From NCBI GenBank assembly GCA_035546775.1, contig DASZWD010000030.1:333526-397525 (forward strand): 64,000 nt of DNA, written 5' to 3'. Position 1 is the first letter of the stretch. Each line of letters starts with the position of its first letter. Positions 10,346 through 17,139 of this stretch are shown piece after piece. A program made the position numbers and the translations under genes. The stretch is from Acidimicrobiales bacterium. Its GTDB lineage: Bacteria > Actinomycetota > Acidimicrobiia > Acidimicrobiales > JACCXE01. The notes beneath the pieces were generated by a model that worked only from the letters and a program-made list of their open reading frames with translations, was not told the DNA's origin and made no database searches.

Positions 10346-12634
10346 TTAGGTCGAAAGGTTGTGGACGATCGCCCGTTCGATCTCATGGAGCATGTCGCCG
10401 TCCCACACCTTCTCGCCCTGCCGATCGGTCACGTAGAAGGCGTCGACGACGCGCACGCCGAGGGTCTGCACCTTCGCGGAGCGCACGTCGAGGTCGAGCT
10501 CGACCAGCGCGCTGGCGATGGCGTAGAGCACGCCGATGCGGTCGCCCGTCTCCACGTCGATCACGGTCGCGCTCGGTGACGCGCCGTTGTCGATGGTGAC
10601 CGACGACCCGCGCGCCAGCGGGTTGTAGACCTGCCGCCCGTAGGTGCGGGCGCGCTCGGCGACGCGCGCGTGGACAGCCAAGCGCCCGTCGAGGGCGCGT
10701 TCGATATCCGCGATGATCCGGGGCCACGGCGTCTCCTCGCGGTACGGGTCGTTGACGCGGAACTCTTCGAGGGCGCGGCCGTCTTCGGTCGAGTACACGC
10801 CGGCGGTGAGCACGTCGATGCCGTGCATGGCGAGCACCCCCGTCACGCGGCTGAACAACCCGGGCCGGTCGTTCGCCATGATCGTCAGCACGCCGTCGGC
10901 CGCCTCGATGCGCTGCCCCGGCGCCGCCAAGGCCGCGAGTTGCTCGGGTGACGGGAACGTGCGCGCCGGCACCACGATCATGTCGCCGCCCGCCAGCACC
11001 GTCCCGGCGCGCTCGACGAGTTGCGACAGCAGGTGCGCCTTCCACGGACTCCACGCCGCCGGGCCGGTGGCGATCGAGTCGGCCTCCGTCAGTGCGGCGA
11101 GCAACTCGAGGCGTTCGATCGAGCCGACTGCTTCGGCGACGCGCTCGATCGTCGCTGGGTCGTCGAGGTCGCGCCGGGTGGCGACATCGGGCAGCAGCAG
11201 GTGCTGCTCGACCAGGAACACCAGCGTCTCGGTGTCGGCGGCGTCGAAGGCGAGCCGCGGCGCCAGTTGGCGCACGAGTGCCATGCCCGCCTCCGTGTGG
11301 TCCCCCGGCAGCCCCTTGCCGAGGTCGTGCATGAACGCACCCATGACCAGCAGGTCGGGCCGCTTCACGCGATTGACGAGCGCGGTGGCGTTGGCGGTGG
11401 CCTCCAGCAGGTGCCGGTCGACGGTGAAGCGGTGATACGCGTTGTGCTGCGGCTTGGCCCGCACCGGCGCCCACTCCGGCAGCAACCGCGTCCAGACACC
11501 GCGCTGGTCGAGGGCTTCGATGACGCCGATGGCCGGGCGGCCGGTGAGCAGCAATTCGACGAGCAGCTCCCGCGCCTCCGCCGGCCACTGTTCGGACAAG
11601 GTAGGTGAGTTCGAGAGCAGTTCGAGCGACTCACGCTCGATGGCGACGTCTTCGCGCGCCGCCGCCAACGCCACGCGCAACGCGGTGAGAGGATCGCGTT
11701 CGGCGACCTCGCGCTCGACGTGCAGCTCCTCGTCGCGTAGCACGATGCCGGGGAACAACTCGCGGGCCCGCCGCGATCCGAGACGGCCGATGGGCGTGCG
11801 GGCGTTGTAGCGGATGCGCCGCCAGGTGTCGTCGCTCGTCCAGGCGATCGTGCGCGCCGCCTCAGCGATCCGCTTCATCAACGCGTCCGCGTTCTCGTAG
11901 CCGAGCGCTTCGGCGACGGGCCGTTGGTCCTGCAGCGCCAACAGGTTGGCGTTGCGTTTTGTCAGGCGCTGCAGTTCGACGCGGGCCGCCAACAACACGT
12001 CGTAGGCGGCACCGATCGCCTCGCTGTCGTGCTGCTCGATGACGGGTTCGGCCGCTTCGGCCCAGCGCAGCGCGTGCACGTCGCGCAGTCCACCGCGCCC
12101 GTCCTTGAGGTCGGGCTCGAGCCGGAACGCCACTTCGCCCGCGGTCGCGTGGCGCTCCTCGACGCGATCACCCAGCGCCTGCAACCACCGCTTGGATTTC
12201 TTGGTCCACTGCGAGTGCGCGCCGGCGGCGATGTCCGCCACGAGCGAGGCGTCACCGGCCACGCGGCGCGCGCTGAGTAGCGCGGTGGCCGTGTCAAGGT
12301 CGTCGGCTGCCAGGCCAAGCGCCTGCTTGGGCGTCTGCACGCTGTGGCCGAGGTGGAGTCCGGAGTCCCAGATCGGGTACCAGATGCGATTGGCGATTTC
12401 GTCGATGTCAGCGCGACCGGTATGGGCCAGCATCAGGTCGATGTCGCTGCCGGGCGCCAACTCGGCGCGGCCGTAGCCGCCCACCGCCACGAGCGCCACT
12501 CCCCGGTCGTCGTCGTCGACGGCGGCGGCGAGCAGCTCGCGCAACCAGCCGTCGACGAGGTCGCTGTAGGCCGCGCACCAGGCCGCGCCGGTCAGCGACG
12601 TGTCGGCGAACAGCGACGAGCGATCGAGGGGCAC
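10346..12634 (-). CDS. glnD: PII-modifying nucleotidyltransferase / uridylyl-removing enzyme GlnD
   Basis: 762 residues with the GlnD order: nucleotidyltransferase (VGGYGRAELAPGSDIDLML), GlnE-linked helical region, HD phosphohydrolase (MGAFMHDLGKGLPGDHTEAG) and two C-terminal ACT domains that sense glutamine (ANDRPGLFSRVTGVLA and GDRIGVLYAIASALVELD). It modifies Tyr51 of the two PII proteins encoded on either side; in studied actinobacteria the group added is AMP rather than UMP. GTG 12634 was chosen because TACTCT lies 6 nt upstream; GTG 12640 and TTG 12703 are in-frame alternatives. It is divergent from amt2. Confidence 0.93.
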   Translation of the reverse strand: MPLDRSSLFADTSLTGAAWCAAYSDLVDGWLRELLAAAVDDDDRGVALVAVGGYGRAELAPGSDIDLMLAHTGRADIDEIANRIWYPIWDSGLHLGHSVQTPKQALGLAADDLDTATALLSARRVAGDASLVADIAAGAHSQWTKKSKRWLQALGDRVEERHATAGEVAFRLEPDLKDGRGGLRDVHALRWAEAAEPVIEQHDSEAIGAAYDVLLAARVELQRLTKRNANLLALQDQRPVAEALGYENADALMKRIAEAARTIAWTSDDTWRRIRYNARTPIGRLGSRRARELFPGIVLRDEELHVEREVAERDPLTALRVALAAAREDVAIERESLELLSNSPTLSEQWPAEARELLVELLLTGRPAIGVIEALDQRGVWTRLLPEWAPVRAKPQHNAYHRFTVDRHLLEATANATALVNRVKRPDLLVMGAFMHDLGKGLPGDHTEAGMALVRQLAPRLAFDAADTETLVFLVEQHLLLPDVATRRDLDDPATIERVAEAVGSIERLELLAALTEADSIATGPAAWSPWKAHLLSQLVERAGTVLAGGDMIVVPARTFPSPEQLAALAAPGQRIEAADGVLTIMANDRPGLFSRVTGVLAMHGIDVLTAGVYSTEDGRALEEFRVNDPYREETPWPRIIADIERALDGRLAVHARVAERARTYGRQVYNPLARGSSVTIDNGASPSATVIDVETGDRIGVLYAIASALVELDLDVRSAKVQTLGVRVVDAFYVTDRQGEKVWDGDMLHEIERAIVHNLST

Positions 12635-12640
12635 GAGCAC

Positions 12641-12646
12641 AGAGTA
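12641..12646 (-). promoter_or_regulatory. -10-like hexamer of glnD
   Basis: TACTCT on the minus strand, 6 nt before the GTG at 12634. It supports that GTG as a leaderless start. Confidence 0.45.
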
Positions 12647-12683
12647 CGAAGCCGATTCGGCCGCGCCACGCTGGATGCGACCG

Positions 12684-12721
12684 TTCACATTGTTGAAACG
12701 CAACGAGAACGAAAGCGAAAT
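12684..12721 (+). promoter_or_regulatory. GlnR-like box upstream of the second ammonium transporter
   Basis: The layout is TTCAC-6-GAAAC-6-AGAAC-6-GAAAT, that is the spacing GTnAC-n6-GAAAC-n6-GTnAC-n6-GAAAC of actinobacterial GlnR sites. Fourteen of 18 defined positions agree and the second element is perfect. The box ends 10 nt before the TACCTT -10, centred near -43 from the inferred transcript start, a position suited to activation. It also overlaps the upstream side of glnD, so it may affect both genes. Confidence 0.55.
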
Positions 12722-12731
12722 GCCACCTCCC

Positions 12732-12737
12732 TACCTT
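12732..12737 (+). promoter_or_regulatory. -10-like hexamer of amt2-glnK2
   Basis: TACCTT, 8 nt before the ATG at 12746 and 10 nt after the GlnR-like box. No Shine-Dalgarno is visible. Confidence 0.55.
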
Positions 12738-12745
12738 GCCGGTCC

Positions 12746-14329
12746 ATGATCCGCCGGCGTTTGTCTCGACTCAGGGAGAAGGACACGCGCAAGCTGATCC
12801 TGATCTACGCCACGGGGAAGATGCTCGGCGTCGGCGCCATGTTCGCAGCGATCAAGGGCATCACGTGGTTCCTCCCTCAGGTCGCCGGGGCCGAGGACAT
12901 GAAGACACTGCACGACGTCACCGCGCAGGTGCACACGTCGATCAGCGCCATCAACACGGCGTGGGTGCTCGTGACCGCGTTCCTCGTCTTCTTCATGCAG
13001 GCCGGTTTCATGGGTCTGGAGATCGGCTTCGCCCGGTCGAAGGAAACGGTCAACGTCCTCATGGAGTGCGTGTTCGACACGTGCCTGTGCGGCATCCTCT
13101 ACTGGGCCTTCGGCTTCGCCTTCCAGTTCGGTGCCGGCAACGCGTTCATCGGCCACAACTACTTCTTCCTGCACGGAGCGCCGGTTGTCTACAACTACGG
13201 CGGCGTGGCGGGCGGTGTGTCCTACAACACCGGCGTGGCGTTCCTCGCCTTCTTCCTGTTCCAGTTCGCCTTTGCCGACACGGCGTCAACGGTGACGTCG
13301 GGCGCCATGATCGGTCGCACCAGCTTCAAGGGCGACATCCTCTACTCGATGTGCGTGTCGGGCTTCTTCTATCCGATCTTCGGCCACTGGGCCTGGGGCC
13401 CCGGCGGTTGGTTGCAGAACTTGCACACCAGCGCCTTCAGCTTCATCCACTCCGACATCTTCTTCCGTGACTTTGCCGGCTCGACCGTCGTGCACACCGT
13501 CGGCGGCGTCATCGCCCTTATGGGTGCGATCGTGCTCGGCCCTCGACTCGGGCGGAAGTTCAAGCGAGACGGCGGCGGTCCAACGCCGCCGAGCGATCTC
13601 GCGTGGGGCGCCATCGGCGGCGTCATCCTGTGGTTCGGCTGGTACGGGTTCAACCCCGGCTCGACGCTCTCCGCCCTCGACTTCGCCGGCATCGGCCGGG
13701 TCGCGGCCAACACCACACTCGCCGCCTGTGCCGGCGGCATGGTCGCCGTCTTCTTCGTCTACCCACGATCGAAGAAGTGGGACCTGGGCATGTCGGTGAA
13801 CGGCTTCCTCGGCGGCCTCGTCGCCATCACGGCGCCCTGCTACTGGGTGAGTCCCGGCTATGCGGTGCTCATCGGTGCGATCGCCGGTGTCATCGTGCCC
13901 CTCGCCGTCGACGCCATGGAGTACCTGCGCATCGACGACCCGATCGGCGCGGTGGCCGTCCACATGGTGGCGGGCATCTGGGGCACGTTGTCCATCGGCC
14001 TGTTCGCCAGCGGCGACTTCGGGCCGTTCAAGGGCTTGTTCTACGGCGGCGGGACGCAGCAGTTGTGGGCGCAGGCCATCGGTAGCGCGTCGTGCCTCGC
14101 CTTTGTGGGGGGTCTGTCCTACGTCGTGTTCCGCATCATCGCCACGCTGCCCGGCTCGTGGAACCTGCGACTCGAGCAAGAACTCGAACTCGAGGGCATC
14201 GACATCACCGAGCACGGCACGCCGGCGTACCACGTCGAGTTCGGTCAGGGCATGACGTACACGACGCCGAGCGGCTTGCCGCCTCGCACCGGCGTCACCA
14301 CCCCGGCGGCGCCGAAGGTGGAGGTGTAG
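12746..14329 (+). CDS. amt: Ammonium transporter, long form
   Basis: 527 residues, about 100 more than the first Amt. An N-terminal extension of about 60 residues contains an extra hydrophobic segment (GKMLGVGAMFAAIKGITWFL), and there is a larger loop after the third helix (about residues 140-185). Core landmarks are present: GFMGLEIGFARSKE, FAGSTVVHTVGG, WFGWYGFNPGSTL and AVHMVAGIWGTLS. The hydrophilic C-terminal tail could be the GlnK contact. glnK2 follows after 2 bases. The GlnR-like box suggests induction under nitrogen limitation. Confidence 0.95.
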   Translation: MIRRRLSRLREKDTRKLILIYATGKMLGVGAMFAAIKGITWFLPQVAGAEDMKTLHDVTAQVHTSISAINTAWVLVTAFLVFFMQAGFMGLEIGFARSKETVNVLMECVFDTCLCGILYWAFGFAFQFGAGNAFIGHNYFFLHGAPVVYNYGGVAGGVSYNTGVAFLAFFLFQFAFADTASTVTSGAMIGRTSFKGDILYSMCVSGFFYPIFGHWAWGPGGWLQNLHTSAFSFIHSDIFFRDFAGSTVVHTVGGVIALMGAIVLGPRLGRKFKRDGGGPTPPSDLAWGAIGGVILWFGWYGFNPGSTLSALDFAGIGRVAANTTLAACAGGMVAVFFVYPRSKKWDLGMSVNGFLGGLVAITAPCYWVSPGYAVLIGAIAGVIVPLAVDAMEYLRIDDPIGAVAVHMVAGIWGTLSIGLFASGDFGPFKGLFYGGGTQQLWAQAIGSASCLAFVGGLSYVVFRIIATLPGSWNLRLEQELELEGIDITEHGTPAYHVEFGQGMTYTTPSGLPPRTGVTTPAAPKVEV

Positions 14330-14331
14330 CC

Positions 14332-14673
14332 GTGCCGTATCTCATCACCGCAATCATCAAGCCGTTCAAGCTCGAAGAGGTGAAGGAGAACCTGCGGGCC
14401 GCCGGCATGCTCGGGCTCACCGTTACCGAAGTGAGCGGCTACGGCCGCCAGGGGGGCAAGACGGAGTCGTTCCGCGGCACCGAATACAAAATGGAGTTCG
14501 TGCCCAAGGTCAAGATCGAGGTGCTCGTCGGCGACACCGAGGTCGACAAGGTCATCGATCTCATCGCCTCCTCGGCGCACACCGGCAAGGTGGGCGACGG
14601 CAAGATCTGGGCCGTCGACCTCTCCCGGCTCATGCGGATTCGTACGAGCGAGCAAGGCGACGACGCCATCTAA
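14332..14673 (+). CDS. glnK: PII nitrogen regulatory protein, second copy
   Basis: 113 residues: PII N-terminus (MPYLITAIIKPFKLEEVKE), T-loop YGRQGGKTESFRGTEYKMEF with the modified tyrosine at position 52 (one extra N-terminal residue) and GKVGDGKIWAVDL. The GTG start lies 2 bases after the amt2 stop, so the two are co-transcribed. The T-loop differs from that of the first copy (QGGKTESF against QRGHSEVY), suggesting a different partner preference. Confidence 0.96.
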   Translation: MPYLITAIIKPFKLEEVKENLRAAGMLGLTVTEVSGYGRQGGKTESFRGTEYKMEFVPKVKIEVLVGDTEVDKVIDLIASSAHTGKVGDGKIWAVDLSRLMRIRTSEQGDDAI

Positions 14674-14698
14674 GCGTCGCCCAGTTGGTTATGGTGGC

Positions 14699-14826
14699 GG
14701 AGGCGAGCAGGTCGCCTCCGGTCCGCGGACAGGGCAGAGCCCACCTGTGATGTGCAGCCTGAAAGCGCAGTCGATCCACTCCTTTCAGCTTGGTGATGCG
14801 GACCACCGGCGTCGAAAGGAGTCGCG
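14699..14826 (+). promoter_or_regulatory. Structured 5' leader of the ankyrin gene (unidentified RNA element)
   Basis: The 153-base gap after glnK2 holds four ordered structures: GGAGGCGA/TCGCCTCC (14699-14719, perfect 8-bp stem), the palindrome GTCCGCGGAC (14721-14730), GGGC/GCCC (14732-14742), and CTGAAAG/CTTTCAG (14759-14788). It ends in AAAGGAG just before the TTG start. I could not match it to a known riboswitch class. The first stem could also end the amt2-glnK2 transcript. Confidence 0.45.
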
Positions 14827-16188
14827 TTGTCGACTGAGCAACCCACCATCCCCCTCCCCGAGCGCCCCAACCTCGAGCAGCTGAAGAAGCGCGCCAAGGA
14901 GATCGCGGCGCAGCGGACGATCCCGCTGAGCGAAGCCCAGTTCCAGCTGGCACAGGGCTACGGCTTCGCGTCGTGGCCGAAGCTGAAGGCGCACGTCGAA
15001 CTCGTGGCGCGTCTGTCGCGTGAACCCGCGGGCGAAGACTTTCTTGCTCTGGCCTGTGTCTTCACCGACGACGCCGCGCCCGGTCGCATCGAGCGCGCCG
15101 TCGCCCTGCTGGCCGACGACCCGTCACTGCGGACCCGCGACTCGTGGCACGCCGCCGCGTGCGCCAGCGCGGACGGCGTGCGCCGCGCCGACGCGCGCAC
15201 CGATGGCGGACCATTCGCGTGGGAACCGCTGCTGTACCTCTGCTACTCACGCATCCCCGCGTCCGAAGCCGACGTGGTGGCCACCGCGACCGCGTTGCTC
15301 GACGCCGGCGCCGACCCCAACGCCGGCTACCTGTGGCACGGCATGCCGTCGCCGTTTACCGCGCTGACGGGCGTGCTCGGCGCCGGCGAAGGCGACGAAC
15401 CGGAACACCCGCACTGGCGCGCCCTGGCGACGCTGCTGCTCGAACGCGGCGCCAACGCCAACGACGCCCAGGGTCTGTACAACCGGCAGTTCCGCCGCAG
15501 CGACGACCATCTGGCGTTGTTGTTCGACTACGGCCTCGGCGCGGGTGACGGCGGCCCGTGGCGGGCGCGCCTCGGCGACCAGATGGAGTCGCCCTTCGAA
15601 ATGGTGCAGCACCAACTGCGCTGGGCGATCCACCACAACCACGTCGACCGCGTGCGCTTGTTCGCCGAACGCGGCGTCGATCTCACGACCCCGTTCGACG
15701 GCCGCCCGGCGTGGGCCCACCAGGCGCGGGGCAAGACGCCCGCCGAGTGGGCGCGGCTGTGCGGCCACGACGAAATCGTCGAACTCTTGGCCGCGCACGG
15801 AGCGACCGCGGCCGCGCTCGACCCCGTCGACCAGTACGTCGCCGACGTGATGGCCGGGCGGACACCGTCGCCCGCCGCGCGCGACGCGGTGCGCGGCGCC
15901 CGCCCGTCGCTGGTGGTGCAAGCGACTGCTACCGGGCGGACCGACGCCGTGCGGGTGGCCGTCGCCGAAGGGTTCGACGTCAACGCCCTCGGCCGCGCCG
16001 ATGCTCCCGTCGAGCAGCCGTGGCAGACGGCGCTGCACTCCGCCGTCGAGCGCGACGACCACGCGATGGTCGACCTCCTGCTCGAACTCGGCGCCGACCC
16101 GACGATCGAGGACGCCCGCTTCCACGCCACTCCCCTCGGCTGGGCCGAGCACTTCGGCAACGAGCCGATGGCGGCCCGGCTGCGGTGA
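14827..16188 (+). CDS. Ankyrin-repeat protein
   Basis: 453 residues. The N-terminal segment (NLEQLKKRAKEIAAQRTIPL, then AQGYGFASWPKLKAHVEL) is characteristic of a family of bacterial ankyrin proteins. At least five to six ankyrin-like units follow, for example TALLDAGADPNAGYLW, LLLERGANANDAQGL, LFAERGVDLTTPFDG and LLLELGADPTIEDARF. There is no signal peptide, so a cytoplasmic protein-binding role is likely. TTG start with a good AAAGGAG site. It follows a structured leader, so expression may be controlled at RNA level. Confidence 0.88.
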   Translation: MSTEQPTIPLPERPNLEQLKKRAKEIAAQRTIPLSEAQFQLAQGYGFASWPKLKAHVELVARLSREPAGEDFLALACVFTDDAAPGRIERAVALLADDPSLRTRDSWHAAACASADGVRRADARTDGGPFAWEPLLYLCYSRIPASEADVVATATALLDAGADPNAGYLWHGMPSPFTALTGVLGAGEGDEPEHPHWRALATLLLERGANANDAQGLYNRQFRRSDDHLALLFDYGLGAGDGGPWRARLGDQMESPFEMVQHQLRWAIHHNHVDRVRLFAERGVDLTTPFDGRPAWAHQARGKTPAEWARLCGHDEIVELLAAHGATAAALDPVDQYVADVMAGRTPSPAARDAVRGARPSLVVQATATGRTDAVRVAVAEGFDVNALGRADAPVEQPWQTALHSAVERDDHAMVDLLLELGADPTIEDARFHATPLGWAEHFGNEPMAARLR

Positions 16189-16208
16189 TGCGGCCGGGGT
16201 ACGTCCGC

Positions 16209-16214
16209 TACCGT
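16209..16214 (+). promoter_or_regulatory. -10-like hexamer of rnhB
   Basis: TACCGT, 8 nt before the ATG at 16223, with no Shine-Dalgarno. Confidence 0.45.
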
Positions 16215-16222
16215 CGCGGACG

Positions 16223-16897
16223 ATGGCCAGCAAGCGGACTCCGCCCTCGCTCCGCCAGGAAAGGGCGCTGTGGGACGAGGGCTTCGCCGTCGTCGCCGGC
16301 ATGGACGAGGTCGGCCGTGGGGCATGGGCCGGCCCGCTGTCGGTGGGCGCGGCGGTGCTCCCGAGAGACAAGCGCGTCTACAACGTGCGCGACTCGAAGA
16401 TGCTTAGCGAGAAGGAGCGTGAGCGCCTCTTCGACCGCATCGCGAGCTGGTGCGTGGCGTGGTCCGTGGGCCACGCCACCCATGAGGAGTGCGACGAGTT
16501 GGGCATGTCCGCCGCGCAGAAGCTGGCGGCCAAGCGCTGCCTCGACGGCCTCGGTGTCGAGGTCGACAAGGTGCTGCTCGACGGCAACTGGGACTTCGTG
16601 GGCGGCGGACGCACGATCAAGCTGATCAAGGGCGACGCCCGCTGCCTGTCGATCGCGGCGGCGTCGATCCTCGCCAAGGTGACACGCGACCGCATGATGC
16701 GCGCCGAAGCGCCCCACTTCCCCGGCTACGACTTCGAGCGCAACAAGGGCTATCCGTGCCCGTGGCACAAGGCGGCACTGCGGGCGATGGGCCCGACGTC
16801 GCTGCACCGGCGCAGCTGGGTGTTCATGGATCACCTGCCGTGGGGCGTCAAGCAACTCGAAGGCGAGAATCCCGCACCCGATCCGACGCTGTTCTGA
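16223..16897 (+). CDS. rnhB: Ribonuclease HII
   Basis: 224 residues. The catalytic acidic residues are visible in GMDEVGRGAWAG (Asp-Glu), VLLDGNWDF and the segment SIAAASILAKVTRDRMM. It removes ribonucleotides from DNA and RNA primers. The final region SLHRRSWVF is the family C-terminal block. The stop overlaps the start of the next small gene (TGATG). Confidence 0.95.
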   Translation: MASKRTPPSLRQERALWDEGFAVVAGMDEVGRGAWAGPLSVGAAVLPRDKRVYNVRDSKMLSEKERERLFDRIASWCVAWSVGHATHEECDELGMSAAQKLAAKRCLDGLGVEVDKVLLDGNWDFVGGGRTIKLIKGDARCLSIAAASILAKVTRDRMMRAEAPHFPGYDFERNKGYPCPWHKAALRAMGPTSLHRRSWVFMDHLPWGVKQLEGENPAPDPTLF

Positions 16898-17112
16898 TGC
16901 TCGAACCCGACGGCCTGATCGAGCACGGTACGCCCGTCGAGGTGAAGTCGCGCTTCGACGGCAAGTGGTCCCGGGGTTTCACCGTCGAGCACGGCAACGA
17001 CGACGGCTACACCGTTCGCCGCGAGCACGACCAGGTCTTGTTGCCCGAGCGCTTCCCCGCCGACGAGGTGCGCATCGAGAAGCGGCACCACCTGCGTTTC
17101 TGGCGCCACTAA
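16897..17112 (+). CDS. Small protein of unknown function coupled to rnhB
   Basis: 71 residues, charged, probably a small beta-barrel: VEVKSRFDGKWSRGF, GYTVRREHDQVLLPERF and EVRIEKRHHLRFW. Its ATG overlaps the rnhB stop by one base, so it is translated with RNase HII. The pattern of a short strand-rich protein with a conserved-looking tryptophan is reminiscent of Tudor/SH3-like barrels, but I do not recognise a family. A role beside RNase HII is only inferred from coupling. Confidence 0.75.
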   Translation: MLEPDGLIEHGTPVEVKSRFDGKWSRGFTVEHGNDDGYTVRREHDQVLLPERFPADEVRIEKRHHLRFWRH

Positions 17113-17127
17113 CCCGAGCGGGGACAG

Positions 17128-17133
17128 CACAAT
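17128..17133 (+). promoter_or_regulatory. -10-like hexamer of the mannosidase gene
   Basis: CACAAT, 6 nt before the ATG at 17140. The intervening GGGGGC could alternatively act as a weak ribosome site. Confidence 0.35.
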
Positions 17134-17139
17134 GGGGGC

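Noticed and set aside
12635-12703. TTG 12703 as the glnD start
   Set aside because: It would put the start inside the GlnR-like box. GTG 12634 has a -10 hexamer at the usual leaderless spacing and leaves the family N-terminus intact.
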